From NCBI GenBank assembly GCA_963705525.1, contig CAVPJW010000002.1:1-64000 (forward strand): a stretch of DNA of 64,000 nt. The letters are read 5' to 3'. Origin of the DNA: CAVPJW01 sp963705525. GTDB taxonomy: Bacteria; Acidobacteriota; Vicinamibacteria; Vicinamibacterales; CAVPJW01. Below the pieces are notes generated by a model that worked only from the letters and a program-made list of their open reading frames with translations, did no database searches and was not told where the DNA came from. The position numbers and the translations under genes were made by a program. Below, piece after piece: positions 49,979 through 57,932 of this stretch. Numbering within the stretch: the first letter of the stretch is position 1; the number at the start of each line of letters is the position of its first letter.

Positions 49979-50817
49979 AAATGGGAAACTCGACAAGTGT
50001 ACGTGAAGGATTAGGTTTTCGAGGACGAGGAAACAAGCGCAGAATGACTCAATGGTGATGCGTCGTCTAAACGAAGGCTGACGAAACAATGGACTGGAGA
50101 ACGGCATGGTCCGTGTCATTAAGCTAGACGGCGACGGGGTTCCAGAAGCCAATCAAGGGGTCGCGTCTGTCTTACCCTAAAGTCTGATCTTCGGCGTTCC
50201 CCCTTGAGAACTCTGAAACGACGCAGAAACTGGACAGAAACAGGTTGGGCACCTGATGGGTCCTGACAACCCTTGACTTGGCTGCCTAACATGAACAATA
50301 GCTGTCTCGATACGACAAGTGTCGGCGACTGCCCCAAAAGCGAACGCAGCGGAACCAGTTGCCACACACTACCGATACGATAGACGGCCACGGGAGATGA
50401 AATTCACAAGATGACGTCGGCAAAATCCAAATGGCAACCGCGTTCGATGGTCGCGGGGTGATCTCGATAACCTGGTTCCCACTGGAGCACTTAATCCTAC
50501 CCATCGGAAAGTGTTGGTGAGAACTCGTTAGAAAACGTGGACGGAAGCAGACTGGCCGGTACTGGGTACTGCTGCCGACGATCAGGGGTTCCGCACAACC
50601 GAATACACAGCTCGAAGTTGATGTCCGCAATTGGTCGCAGCGCGATGTCGTAAAGGTTCCAGAGCCAATTTATCCCTTCACGACGATCCTATCTGCAGGA
50701 ATCCCTGAAGTCCACGAAGAGCATGATCGGTTCGATTAGGCCGCGAGGCCGCTCTGGACGCGCGATTCGAGGTCTGCATGGCCGGGGACAGTTGACTCGC
50801 CGGTCTAGTGGATTGTA
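49979..50817. other. no gene recognised
   Basis: About 840 bases left of the first IS630 element, with noticeably mixed composition. Only short frames without motifs are present. The last 16 bases (CTAGTGGATTGTACTA, 50805-50820, overlapping the IS end) repeat the left end of the second IS element. Confidence 0.4.
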
Positions 50818-51900
50818 CTAACGAGTTGTAAATTATATGATGGCGCATGCCATCGACATCGCTTGTGTTGACCACCGACCAACCGGACCTCGAAGCGCGC
50901 GTGCGATCGGGACGAGGCCGTGCGGATGCCGCGCGACGGGCGCGGGTCATTCTGCTGCTCGCCGACGGCTGCAGCTACGCGTCGATCGCCACGATGACCG
51001 GGTGCAGCTCGCGGACGATCGCAGTGTGGAAGCAACGCGTCGTGAAGGACGGACTGGCCGGATGGGCGGCCCGGCATCGCGGCTCGAAGCCGACCGTGCT
51101 GACACCGGCCGTGGAAGCGCGCATCATGACGTGGACCCGTCGACCGCCGCCGCACGGCGCAACGCACTAGTCCACGCGGTCGCTCGGCCGCAAACTCGGC
51201 GTCCAGCACACGATTGTCGCGCGCGCCTGGCAGCATGCCGGCCTGCAACCGCATCGCCTCGAACGGTACATGCGGTCGACCGATCCCGAGTTCGAAACGA
51301 AGGCCGCCGATGTGATCGGTTTGTATCTCGATCCGCCGCGGCACGCCGTCGTCTTCTGCATCGACGAGAAGACGGCGATTCAAGCCCTCGATCGGCTCGA
51401 CCCGGTCCTGCCGTTGTCGCCGGGACGCGCCGAACGCCACGGGTTCGAGTACTACCGGCACGGGACGTTGTCGCTCTATGCGGCGCTCAATACCCGGACG
51501 GGCGAGGTGGTGGGCCGCACCGCCGCCCGTCACACCAGCGCGGAGTTTGTCAGCTTCCTGCAGGCGGTCGTCGAGACGCAGCCTCGCCGGCGCGAGATGC
51601 ACATCATCGTGGACAATCTCTCGGCCCACAAAACGCAGCAGGTCCGGACGTTTTTGGTCGCGCATCCGTCTGTCCATGTCCATTACACGCCGACGTATTC
51701 GTCCTGGCTCAATCACGTCGAACTCTGGTTCTCGAAGATCGAGCGCGACGCCACGGCTCGAGGCATCTTTACCTCGGTCACCGACCCGCGCCGCAAGCTG
51801 ATGCGCTATATCAAGCATTACAACAAAACCGCGACACCCATCCGCTGGGCCTACGCCGACCCCTCGCGGAGAATCGCATGACCGCTGTACAACTCGTTAG
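50818..51900 (+). mobile_element. IS630-family insertion sequence A
   Basis: Perfect 13-bp terminal inverted repeats CTAACGAGTTGTA (50818-50830) and its complement (51888-51900) enclose one transposase gene. TA dinucleotides at both outer ends fit the TA target duplication of IS630/Tc1-type elements. The flanks are themselves near-repeats (CGGTCTAGTGGATTGTACTA to the left; CGGTCTCC then TAGTGGATTGTACTA to the right). Confidence 0.8.
50847..51881 (+). pseudogene. IS630 transposase interrupted by an in-frame amber codon
   Basis: DDE transposase of about 344 aa, split at 51168-51170 by TAG. The frame is otherwise continuous across the stop. The related element downstream reads STQWSTRKLARVLG at the same place, where this copy has ATH-stop-STRSLGRKLG, so a Trp codon TGG changed to TAG. 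HTH (CSYASIATMTGCSSRTIAVW) and DDE residues (FCIDEKT, IIVDNLSAHK, SSWLNHVELWFSKIE) are intact. The element is probably immobile by itself but could be mobilised by its relative only if ends are recognised. Confidence 0.85.
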
Positions 51901-51909
51901 GGCGGTCTC

Positions 51910-53024
51910 CTAGTGGATTGTACTAGTCGTTCATGAAGCGTACGATGGCCCATGCCATCCCTTCCTCAGATCACCGTGACCACGGACGAACGCGTGGCGC
52001 TCGAAGCCCACGCGCGATCCCGGCGCGGGCGGGCGGACGCGGGGCGGCGCGCGCAGGTCATTCTCCTGCTGTCCGCGGGCGTGCCGTACACGGACATCAC
52101 CCGTCGCGTCGGCTGGAGTTCGGCCACGATCGCAAAATGGAAAACCCGCTTCGTGGCGGATCGTCTGGCGGGGCTGCGGAGTCGTCACTGGGGCTCGACG
52201 CCGCGCGTGCGCACGCCGCAGCTCGAAGCGCGTATCCTCGCCCGCACGCAGCAACGCCCGCCCGATGGCTCGACCCAGTGGAGTACACGGAAGTTGGCAC
52301 GCGTGCTCGGCATTCAGCACACGATGGTCGCGCGGGTGTGGCGACGAGCGGGCCTGCAACCGCATCGACTGGAACGCTATGTTCGGTCCACCGACCCAGA
52401 CTTTGAACGAAAAGCGGCCGATGTCATCGCGCTGTATCTCCGCCCGCCGCGGCACGCCGCCGTGTTTTGTCTGGACGAAAAGACCAGTCTCCAAGCGCTG
52501 GACCGACTCGACCCGGTTCTCCCGCTCTCCCCAGGCCGCGCGGAACGCCACGGGTTCGAGTACGTGCGCCATGGCACGCTCTCGCTCTACGCGGCGCTCA
52601 ATACGCAGACGGGCCACATCATGGGCGTGACGGTGCCTCGGCACACCAGTGACGAGTTCGTCGCGTTTCTCCAGGCCGTCGTGCGCGGCCACCGTCGCCC
52701 GCGGCAGATTCACTTCATCCTCGATAACTTCTCGGCTCACAAGACGAAACACGTTGCCGCGTTCCTGGCGCGCCACCCACGCGTGCATCTCCATTTCACC
52801 CCGACGTATAGCTCGTGGCTCAATCAGGTCGAACTGTGGTTCGCGAAGATTGAACGCGACCTGATCGCCCGCGGGATCTTCACGTCGGTCGCTGACCTCC
52901 GGCGCAAGATCATCACCTACATTCGTCATTACAATGACCAAGCCAAGCCGTTCCGGTGGTCGTACGCAGACCCCACGCGTCGGATCGCTCGAGTGCTGTA
53001 CAAATGACCGCTACAGTCCACTAG
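51910..53024 (+). mobile_element. IS630-family insertion sequence B
   Basis: Terminal inverted repeats CTAGTGGATTGTA (51910-51922) and TACAGTCCACTAG (53012-53024) differ at one base and enclose an intact transposase. TA occurs at each outer end. The left end is also present as a 16-bp copy at 50805-50820, immediately left of element A. Confidence 0.8.
51952..53007 (+). CDS. IS630-family transposase
   Basis: Intact 351-aa transposase. N-terminal HTH (VPYTDITRRVGWSSATIAKW), then a second DNA-binding region (STRKLARVLGIQHTMVARVW), then the DDE core: FCLDEKT, FILDNFSAHKTKH and SSWLNQVELWFAKIERD. The product catalyses cut-and-paste movement into TA sites. It is strongly related to the copy in element A, yet different enough to be an independent family member. 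Confidence 0.93.
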   Translation: MPSLPQITVTTDERVALEAHARSRRGRADAGRRAQVILLLSAGVPYTDITRRVGWSSATIAKWKTRFVADRLAGLRSRHWGSTPRVRTPQLEARILARTQQRPPDGSTQWSTRKLARVLGIQHTMVARVWRRAGLQPHRLERYVRSTDPDFERKAADVIALYLRPPRHAAVFCLDEKTSLQALDRLDPVLPLSPGRAERHGFEYVRHGTLSLYAALNTQTGHIMGVTVPRHTSDEFVAFLQAVVRGHRRPRQIHFILDNFSAHKTKHVAAFLARHPRVHLHFTPTYSSWLNQVELWFAKIERDLIARGIFTSVADLRRKIITYIRHYNDQAKPFRWSYADPTRRIARVLYK

Positions 53025-53035
53025 TTGGCCGATTG

Positions 53036-53130
53036 TTGCGTGATCATCGGCTCGCGTGGTCGGTTGTCCTGCGATCATCGGCCTACGGGGGTGGTCGGTC
53101 ACGAGCGATCACCAGTCAACGAAGCCGGAG
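53036..53130 (+). repeat. palindromic repeat units of the 8.2-kb family
   Basis: Two units (GATCATCGGCTCGCGTGGTC and GATCATCGGCCTACGGGGGT) followed by GCGATCACCAGTCAACGAAG. The GTCAACGAAGC tail also follows a unit at 8371-8382. This links the gene-free block upstream of the eCIS locus with the mobile region 45 kb away. Confidence 0.55.
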
Positions 53131-53520
53131 GTCGCCACGGAGATCAATCTGAATAAGAGCTTGCCGATCTGATTCCGAGCGTGCTTACCACAAGTCGCAA
53201 CACTGTGGCCGCTTTGCCGAGGGGCTTGATGCGACGGTGCGGTCGAGGCGCGTACCCTTGGGCGGCAGATCTCGCCCACGCCGCCTGCGTTGTCGGCGGG
53301 TTTGCTTCGACTGCTACTTGAATGCTGTCAAACGCCGGACCAATATCCAAGCGAAGAACGGCCGCTCGCTGTGCCCAACCTGAGCGACAGCACGTTCGAG
53401 GTTACACGTACGAACGGCTGAAAGGACTAAGCCTGTAGAAACCACGACCGATCCCGAGACCAGATCTTTCAGGTTCAGCATGATACTCTGCGACATGCTC
53501 TTCACTCGGGCCCAAGGCTG
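53131..53520. other. no convincing gene
   Basis: About 390 bases. A minus-strand frame from a GTG near 53505 (KSMSQSIMLNLKDLVSGSVV and onward) includes a short hydrophobic stretch and lies 15 bases beyond the neighbouring gene's stop, but no family is recognised and I do not call it. Confidence 0.3.
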
Positions 53521-54486
53521 CTAGACCAGTTCGTACCCCACCACCCGATCCCTATCTTCAAGCAGCAGATACTCGTGGACGTCAAACGGATGTGTGCCTC
53601 CAGTAAAACGATGCTTGAACAGGTCGGCGAGGTGCTTCATGAGCTTACCGTTCTCGTCGAGATCGGCATCAAGTAGCGTCACATTCCGACCGACAGGATT
53701 TTTGGCGGGCGTCAATGTCAGCTGCAGGTTGCCGTGTTCTTCTTGCGTCTTGATGCTCACCATACTCGTTCTTGCAAAGGCGAACCCCGCGGGGAGGTTC
53801 TTGGCATGATCACCTACTGGTGTTCTCTTATACATTTCGAACTGATCGATCTTGCTGTGAATCTCTTTCACCCGCTCCAACATCTCAGCGTCCACAACCG
53901 CAATCACCCGCTCGCGACCAATTTCGAGAATTGTCTTCACAAAGCCGAACCACGTCTTTCGACCGAAGATCGGCTCCTTGACGCTATTCAGCTTGGTAAA
54001 AGTATTCAGCAAACAGGCTTTAGCATTTACCGTTAACCGGTCGCCCGGGTCGACGTTGTCGTAAACCGCTCGCGAGAATGTTCCCAGCAATTTGCCGCCC
54101 TTCACTCGTACCGCGGGCGACGTATCGAGGACTTGGCGCAGAGAAGCATTTGAGTCCGGCAGATCGGCCCAGTTGACGAAGCGCGCGTTCCACCGCTCAG
54201 GAATCCGAAAAACCGTGGGCCCGCGCCGAATCGTCTCTCCACTCGTAAGCGTGAAGACACCCACTTCACGATGACGATAGCGCTCAGGGGTGATCAAACA
54301 GGCGATGGTCTTTTCTTGGGGGAACGCCGGTAGCAAGAACCTGCGCGTTGGCGGGAAACTTCGCTGCACCTGAGCGATCTCCTGACCGTCTGTAGCGCGC
54401 AGGAATGAGACGAAGGTGCGAGGGTCTACCGCGGGCTCGGCATCGACGCCGAGTAAGGTGAGTTCAAGGGCTCCTTCGTTGTCCAT
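53521..54486 (-). CDS. hypothetical protein, 321 aa, C-terminal DUF4868-like
   Basis: Soluble protein with normal codon structure. MDNEGALELTLLGVDAEPAV leads into a globular N-terminal half; the C-terminal half has VIAVVDAEMLERVKEIHSKI, MYKRTPVGDHAKNLPAGFAF and the ending RFTGGTHPFDVHEYLLLEDR. The overall layout reminds me of Kiwa-component/DUF4868-type proteins, but I cannot confirm that from the sequence alone. It stands by itself between IS debris and an outer-membrane gene fragment, so it may be transferred cargo. Confidence 0.65.
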   Translation of the reverse strand: MDNEGALELTLLGVDAEPAVDPRTFVSFLRATDGQEIAQVQRSFPPTRRFLLPAFPQEKTIACLITPERYRHREVGVFTLTSGETIRRGPTVFRIPERWNARFVNWADLPDSNASLRQVLDTSPAVRVKGGKLLGTFSRAVYDNVDPGDRLTVNAKACLLNTFTKLNSVKEPIFGRKTWFGFVKTILEIGRERVIAVVDAEMLERVKEIHSKIDQFEMYKRTPVGDHAKNLPAGFAFARTSMVSIKTQEEHGNLQLTLTPAKNPVGRNVTLLDADLDENGKLMKHLADLFKHRFTGGTHPFDVHEYLLLEDRDRVVGYELV

Positions 54487-54810
54487 CAGCCTTCACCGAC
54501 GACAAATAAGATTCGACGAGGTCAAGCCACACTCTGCCCCAGCAACACCTCACGCCATCGCCTGTGTAGCAAGGTCTAGAAATTGCTTACCCTGAACACC
54601 GCTGCCGATATACCCTCGCCGGCGGATCCGTTAGAGTGACCCAAGCAATCTTGTACCCGATTTCATTCGAGGGCCATGCGGCGGACGAATGACAGACCGA
54701 AATCACCCCCGGTGTGCGACCTTCTCGTCGAACTCCCGTTCAAGAACAGACCGAACTTGATCCTCTCCTATGAACGTCTTAACAATGCCTGGCAGTTCGC
54801 TCTCCAGCTT
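54487..54810. other. no gene recognised
   Basis: About 320 bases containing the region downstream of the truncated outer-membrane gene. Short frames only, with no family features. Confidence 0.4.
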
Positions 54811-55500
54811 TCAGCCAGGACGAATCGTCGTGGACACCCAGCCGCGTCGGGGCGAGGTCCACATGACTTCCTTGCTGATAATCGCGTCGAGTGACACAGC
54901 CGCTTTGCCCGTGCCGCTGCCGACGGCGCTTTTTGCCGTCGGCAGCTTCACCATGCTGCGGAGCGCGACAGCCGCCGGTTGCTGTTGATACTCGGACCAG
55001 AGATTGACCTTGGCGCCGAGAAAGAAATCGCCAACGTTGTCACCGGTCCAATGCTGATTGACACGTGGATAGCGATCAATAATCCCGCCGAAGCTCGGGT
55101 CGTTGACAAACAGCGGCTGGACATCGCGATTGATGCGGGTGTCGAACAGAAACGATCCGAAAATTTCCGCGCGGTCCTTAATGCCGACGCCGAATGTGCC
55201 GGCGAAGTCGCCAACGTTCGTATAGCCCTGGATCCAGTTCGTACCGCGCCGATATCCGCTAATCGACCATTTCCCGTGTGGCAAGACTTCGGCGGTCGGA
55301 ACAAACCACAATCCAGTGTCTCCGAAGAACGTCGTCGTCGTGGGGCGAACGTCAGACGGAATCGTGGAGACTCTTGGAGGTTCGGCACAGGGCCGCGATT
55401 CTTCGACCAACTGGCTCGAAGCTGCCGGTTGTCCGCTCGAAGGAGTGGCGACTACAACTGTCAACCACGTAACCGCGGCCGCTCTCCAGCCTTGAAACAA
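54811..55500 (-). pseudogene. N-terminal fragment of an outer-membrane beta-barrel protein
   Basis: The 229 codons begin with a signal peptide (AAAVTWLTVVVATPSSGQPA) and continue with TTTTFFGDTGLWFVPTAEVL, GYTNVGDFAGTFGVGIKDRA, TGDNVGDFFLGAKVNLWSEY and AAVALRSMVKLPTAKS, typical barrel strands. After ISKEVMW the strands stop and a short unrelated tail (TSPRRGWVSTTIRPG) leads to the stop. The family is usually considerably longer, often with further strands and an OmpA domain, so the gene appears cut at its 3' end. Confidence 0.65.
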
Positions 55501-55662
55501 TTACCGTCCTTACAGAGTCCGAAGTATACGCGTGCGAGCGGCGGAAAACGACAGGTACAGAGTACCTCTCAGAAGATCCGTCTTTCTCCAGAGAACGAGG
55601 GTCTCGCGGCCTGCTTGGCCGGTGATCGTCCCGGCACCCGCCATCCGTCCATCCGCGCTAAC

Positions 55663-55840
55663 GGCCTTCCATTTGGGCCGCACCAGAGCGAATGTTTGAT
55701 CACCGGTCCGGGAGGCCGCACGTCGCGGCCGCGGACCGGCGGAGGTCCCACCCCATGCGCGGACGGAAGAACCCCCCGCTAGAGTTAACCCCGGTGCCCG
55801 ACGGGACGCCGCTCACGTTTGACACCATGGCCCAGGCGTA
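55663..55840 (+). repeat. recombinase leader, direct repeat partner of 48691-48866
   Basis: Contains the shared block GGCCTTCCATTTGGGCCG, ACCAGAGCGAATGTTTGATC, a unit of the dispersed palindromic family (ATCACCGGTCCGGGAGGCCG), a dyad around CGCGGCCGCG, and the first codons of the recombinase. A reversed unit (complement GATCACCGGCCAAGCAGGC) lies at 55613-55631. Conservation of noncoding leader DNA in three places suggests a functional site, perhaps the recombinase's own target or operator. Confidence 0.6.
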
Positions 55841-56661
55841 CTTGGAGGACTACGTGCTGCAGCGGTACCGAACGTTGGTGACGGCACGGGCCCGCGTGGA
55901 ACATTTGCGAGGGTTTTTCGGCGGATGGGCCGCCGACGCGATCACGGCTGACCGCGTGCGCACCTACCAGTTAGACCGGCGAAAACAGGGGCGTGGAGGC
56001 CGCGACGGTGAACCGCGAGACGTCGGCACTCAGCCGCATGTTTCAATTGGCGATGCGACGGGGGCAGCTCGAGCGCATGCCGTTGTTTCCCAATCGACTG
56101 GAAGAGAATCCGCCACGCGACGGGTTCTTTGAACATGACGAATACGTACGCGTCCGCGCGCACCTGCCGGAGTCCTACCAAGACGTCCTCGACTTCGCGT
56201 ATTACTCAGGGTGGCGGCGGAACGAGATCCTCGAACTCGCGTGGACCGACGTGGACGTGGCGGGTGGCGTGATCCGGCTCACGCCGCGTCGGTCAAAAAC
56301 GAAGACCGGCCGCGTGTTGCCGATTTCCCCTCCGTTGCGCCAGGTGCTCACACGACGCGCGCGTCTGCGGATCGCGGGGGACTCACGAGTGTTTCACCGC
56401 GATGGGGTCCCGGTTCGCGTGTGGCGCACGGCGCTCCGCGATGCGTGCCGGAAGGCTCACGTCCCGCACCGGCTCCTGCACGATTGTCGCCGCACCGCGG
56501 CGCGGAACTTGATTCGTGCCGGCGTGCCGGAGCGGATCGCCATGCTCCTGACCGGTCACAAAACGCGCGCGGTGTTTGATCGCTACAACATCGTGAACGA
56601 ACAGGAGCTGCTGACGGCGGGGGAGCGGTTAGCCACTTACGTAGCAAGGGGCAGTTCCTAG
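55755..56661 (+). CDS. tyrosine recombinase/integrase, frameshift near 55989
   Basis: About 300 aa. MRGRKNPPLELTPVPDGTPL to RRKQG encodes the core-binding N-terminus. One surplus G in a GGGG run at about 55989 shifts the frame. The catalytic domain continues as VEAATVNRETSALSRMFQLA and YYSGWRRNEILELAWTDVDV. Catalytic residues are visible: Arg in GWRRNEI, Lys in KTKTGRVLPI, HxxR in LHDCRRTAAR, His in LLTGHKT and the nucleophile Tyr in VFDRYNIV. It breaks and rejoins DNA through a 3'-phosphotyrosine. The frameshift may be a sequence error or inactivation. Confidence 0.87.
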
Positions 56662-56769
56662 CCGCGCGGAGCGGAGCGTAGCGAGCGCGGTCGGTTGGCG
56701 CCGGCGCATCTCCCTCCAACTCGGCGGCTCGCCCGCTTCAACATCCTTGGCGTGGATAGCGACCGCGCA

Positions 56770-57174
56770 CTAAACGTCGCGCAACTGCTCTTCGCTCATC
56801 CCGAAGTAGTGGCCCACCTCGTGGATCAGCGTCAGCCGGATCTGCTCGCGGATCTCGTGTTCCGACCCGCACACCGCTTCGATGTTCTTCTGATAGAGGA
56901 TCACGTGGTCCGGCCCCTCGGGGACGCCGAACACGCTCTTCTGGGTGGTGGAAGTGCCGATGAAGTGTCCGAGGACAAGCGTCCTCGGTTGGGAGGAGCG
57001 CGGCGGCGGCAGCTTCCGCCGGCTGCGCGCTCGTTGCTCAGCCGGCATATCCTCCACCAGCACGGCGACGTTCTTCATCCGCCGGCGGAACTCGGCCGGC
57101 AGGTCGTCGAGCGCCTCCGCCACGATGTCGGTGAATCGTTCCCGTCGCATCCGGCCCGCAGCTTCTCCTGTCAT
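56770..57174 (-). CDS. zincin-like metallopeptidase family protein (possible Zn peptidase, PF06262-like)
   Basis: A 134-aa protein. RRERFTDIVAEALDDLPAEF, then NVAVLVEDMPAEQ, and the C-terminal IRLTLIHEVGHYFGMSEEQL with the zinc motif HEVGH are the signature of this small family. The homologous part starts at an ATG at 57150, so the first eight residues may not be translated. Its physiological substrate is unknown. It separates the recombinase from a second recombinase remnant. Confidence 0.88.
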   Translation of the reverse strand: MTGEAAGRMRRERFTDIVAEALDDLPAEFRRRMKNVAVLVEDMPAEQRARSRRKLPPPRSSQPRTLVLGHFIGTSTTQKSVFGVPEGPDHVILYQKNIEAVCGSEHEIREQIRLTLIHEVGHYFGMSEEQLRDV

Positions 57175-57191
57175 TCTAGCGGCTGCGCCTG

Positions 57192-57379
57192 GTAGGGGAG
57201 CGGTCTCATTGGAGATCAGAACTCTGGCGGCTCACAAGGATCTCTCGACGTCACAACAGTACATGCATCTGACTCCGTTGGCGCTCGAGAGCGCGATTCG
57301 GCTTCTTGAACAGCCCGTTCTGTTCGCAGTGGAGACATGGTGGAAACGAAGATCGCGGGAAGACGAGGTCAAGAGCTAG
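57192..57379 (+). pseudogene. C-terminal fragment of another tyrosine recombinase
   Basis: The frame reads LEIRTLAAHKDLSTSQQYMH followed by LTPLALESAIRLLEQP, the classical end of a phage-type integrase with its His (AAHKDLS) and nucleophile Tyr (QQYMH). No N-terminal or central part precedes it. It differs from the recombinase at 55755, so it belongs to a different integrated element. Confidence 0.75.
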
Positions 57380-57781
57380 AAGCACTTAAGTGGTGCCGGA
57401 GGGGCGGATCGAAACCTGTAGAAGCGATTTCTCTAGCCGGTGATGGTGCGCGACTTCTGGTATTAAGGGTTTGATTCCTGGCGAGTTATCCGCTTCGTTG
57501 AGTTCATAGTGTCCCTTGGAGTACGCCGCAATCGACGGAGTCTTAGCGAAGTTAAAACGAGCACACTGAAGATACGTCGAAGGAACGCGCTCTTCGAGCC
57601 CCCACGAGTCCGCCTCCTCCATTCACTGAGAACTTCTCCGCAGAGGATCAGTTGCGTCTGCAACTGAGCTGCTAGAATGCGCCGTCCATCCCTCGTAATC
57701 GCGGCGATCCTCGAGTCGCGGAATCCCGGTCGGCCAACCGCAACCCTGCGGCGTTTCTCTCGTCACTGAAGGAGCCGGCCC
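57380..57781. other. no gene recognised
   Basis: About 400 bases of mixed, lower-GC sequence after the recombinase remnant. No frame with family features; possibly decayed mobile DNA. Confidence 0.4.
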
Positions 57782-57892
57782 GTGACCAATACTCTTTCCG
57801 CTCCTAACCTGGAACAGTTGGGCCTTGAAGCTATTTCCAAGGAAATAGGGAAGACTTTTAGGTCACGTACAGGAACTGCAAGGCTCTCCTAG
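57782..57892 (+). CDS. possible 36-aa peptide
   Basis: A GTG-initiated frame (MTNTLSAPNLEQLGLEAISK to the end) with GGAG ten bases upstream. It is helical and amphipathic. Too short to assign, and it might be the start of a truncated gene. It faces the double-hydrolase gene. Confidence 0.3.
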   Translation: MTNTLSAPNLEQLGLEAISKEIGKTFRSRTGTARLS

Positions 57893-57932
57893 GTGACTTC
57901 CGGCATATCATCTCGAGGAAAAGGGCCTCGCT

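Noticed and set aside
50286..50630. 114-codon minus-strand frame in the gap before the IS elements
   Set aside because: Cys/Ser/Arg-rich random composition, no ribosome site or family feature.
51168..51170. Amber codon read as pyrrolysine or by suppression
   Set aside because: The position is Trp in the sister element, and no other in-frame TAG is used in genes here.
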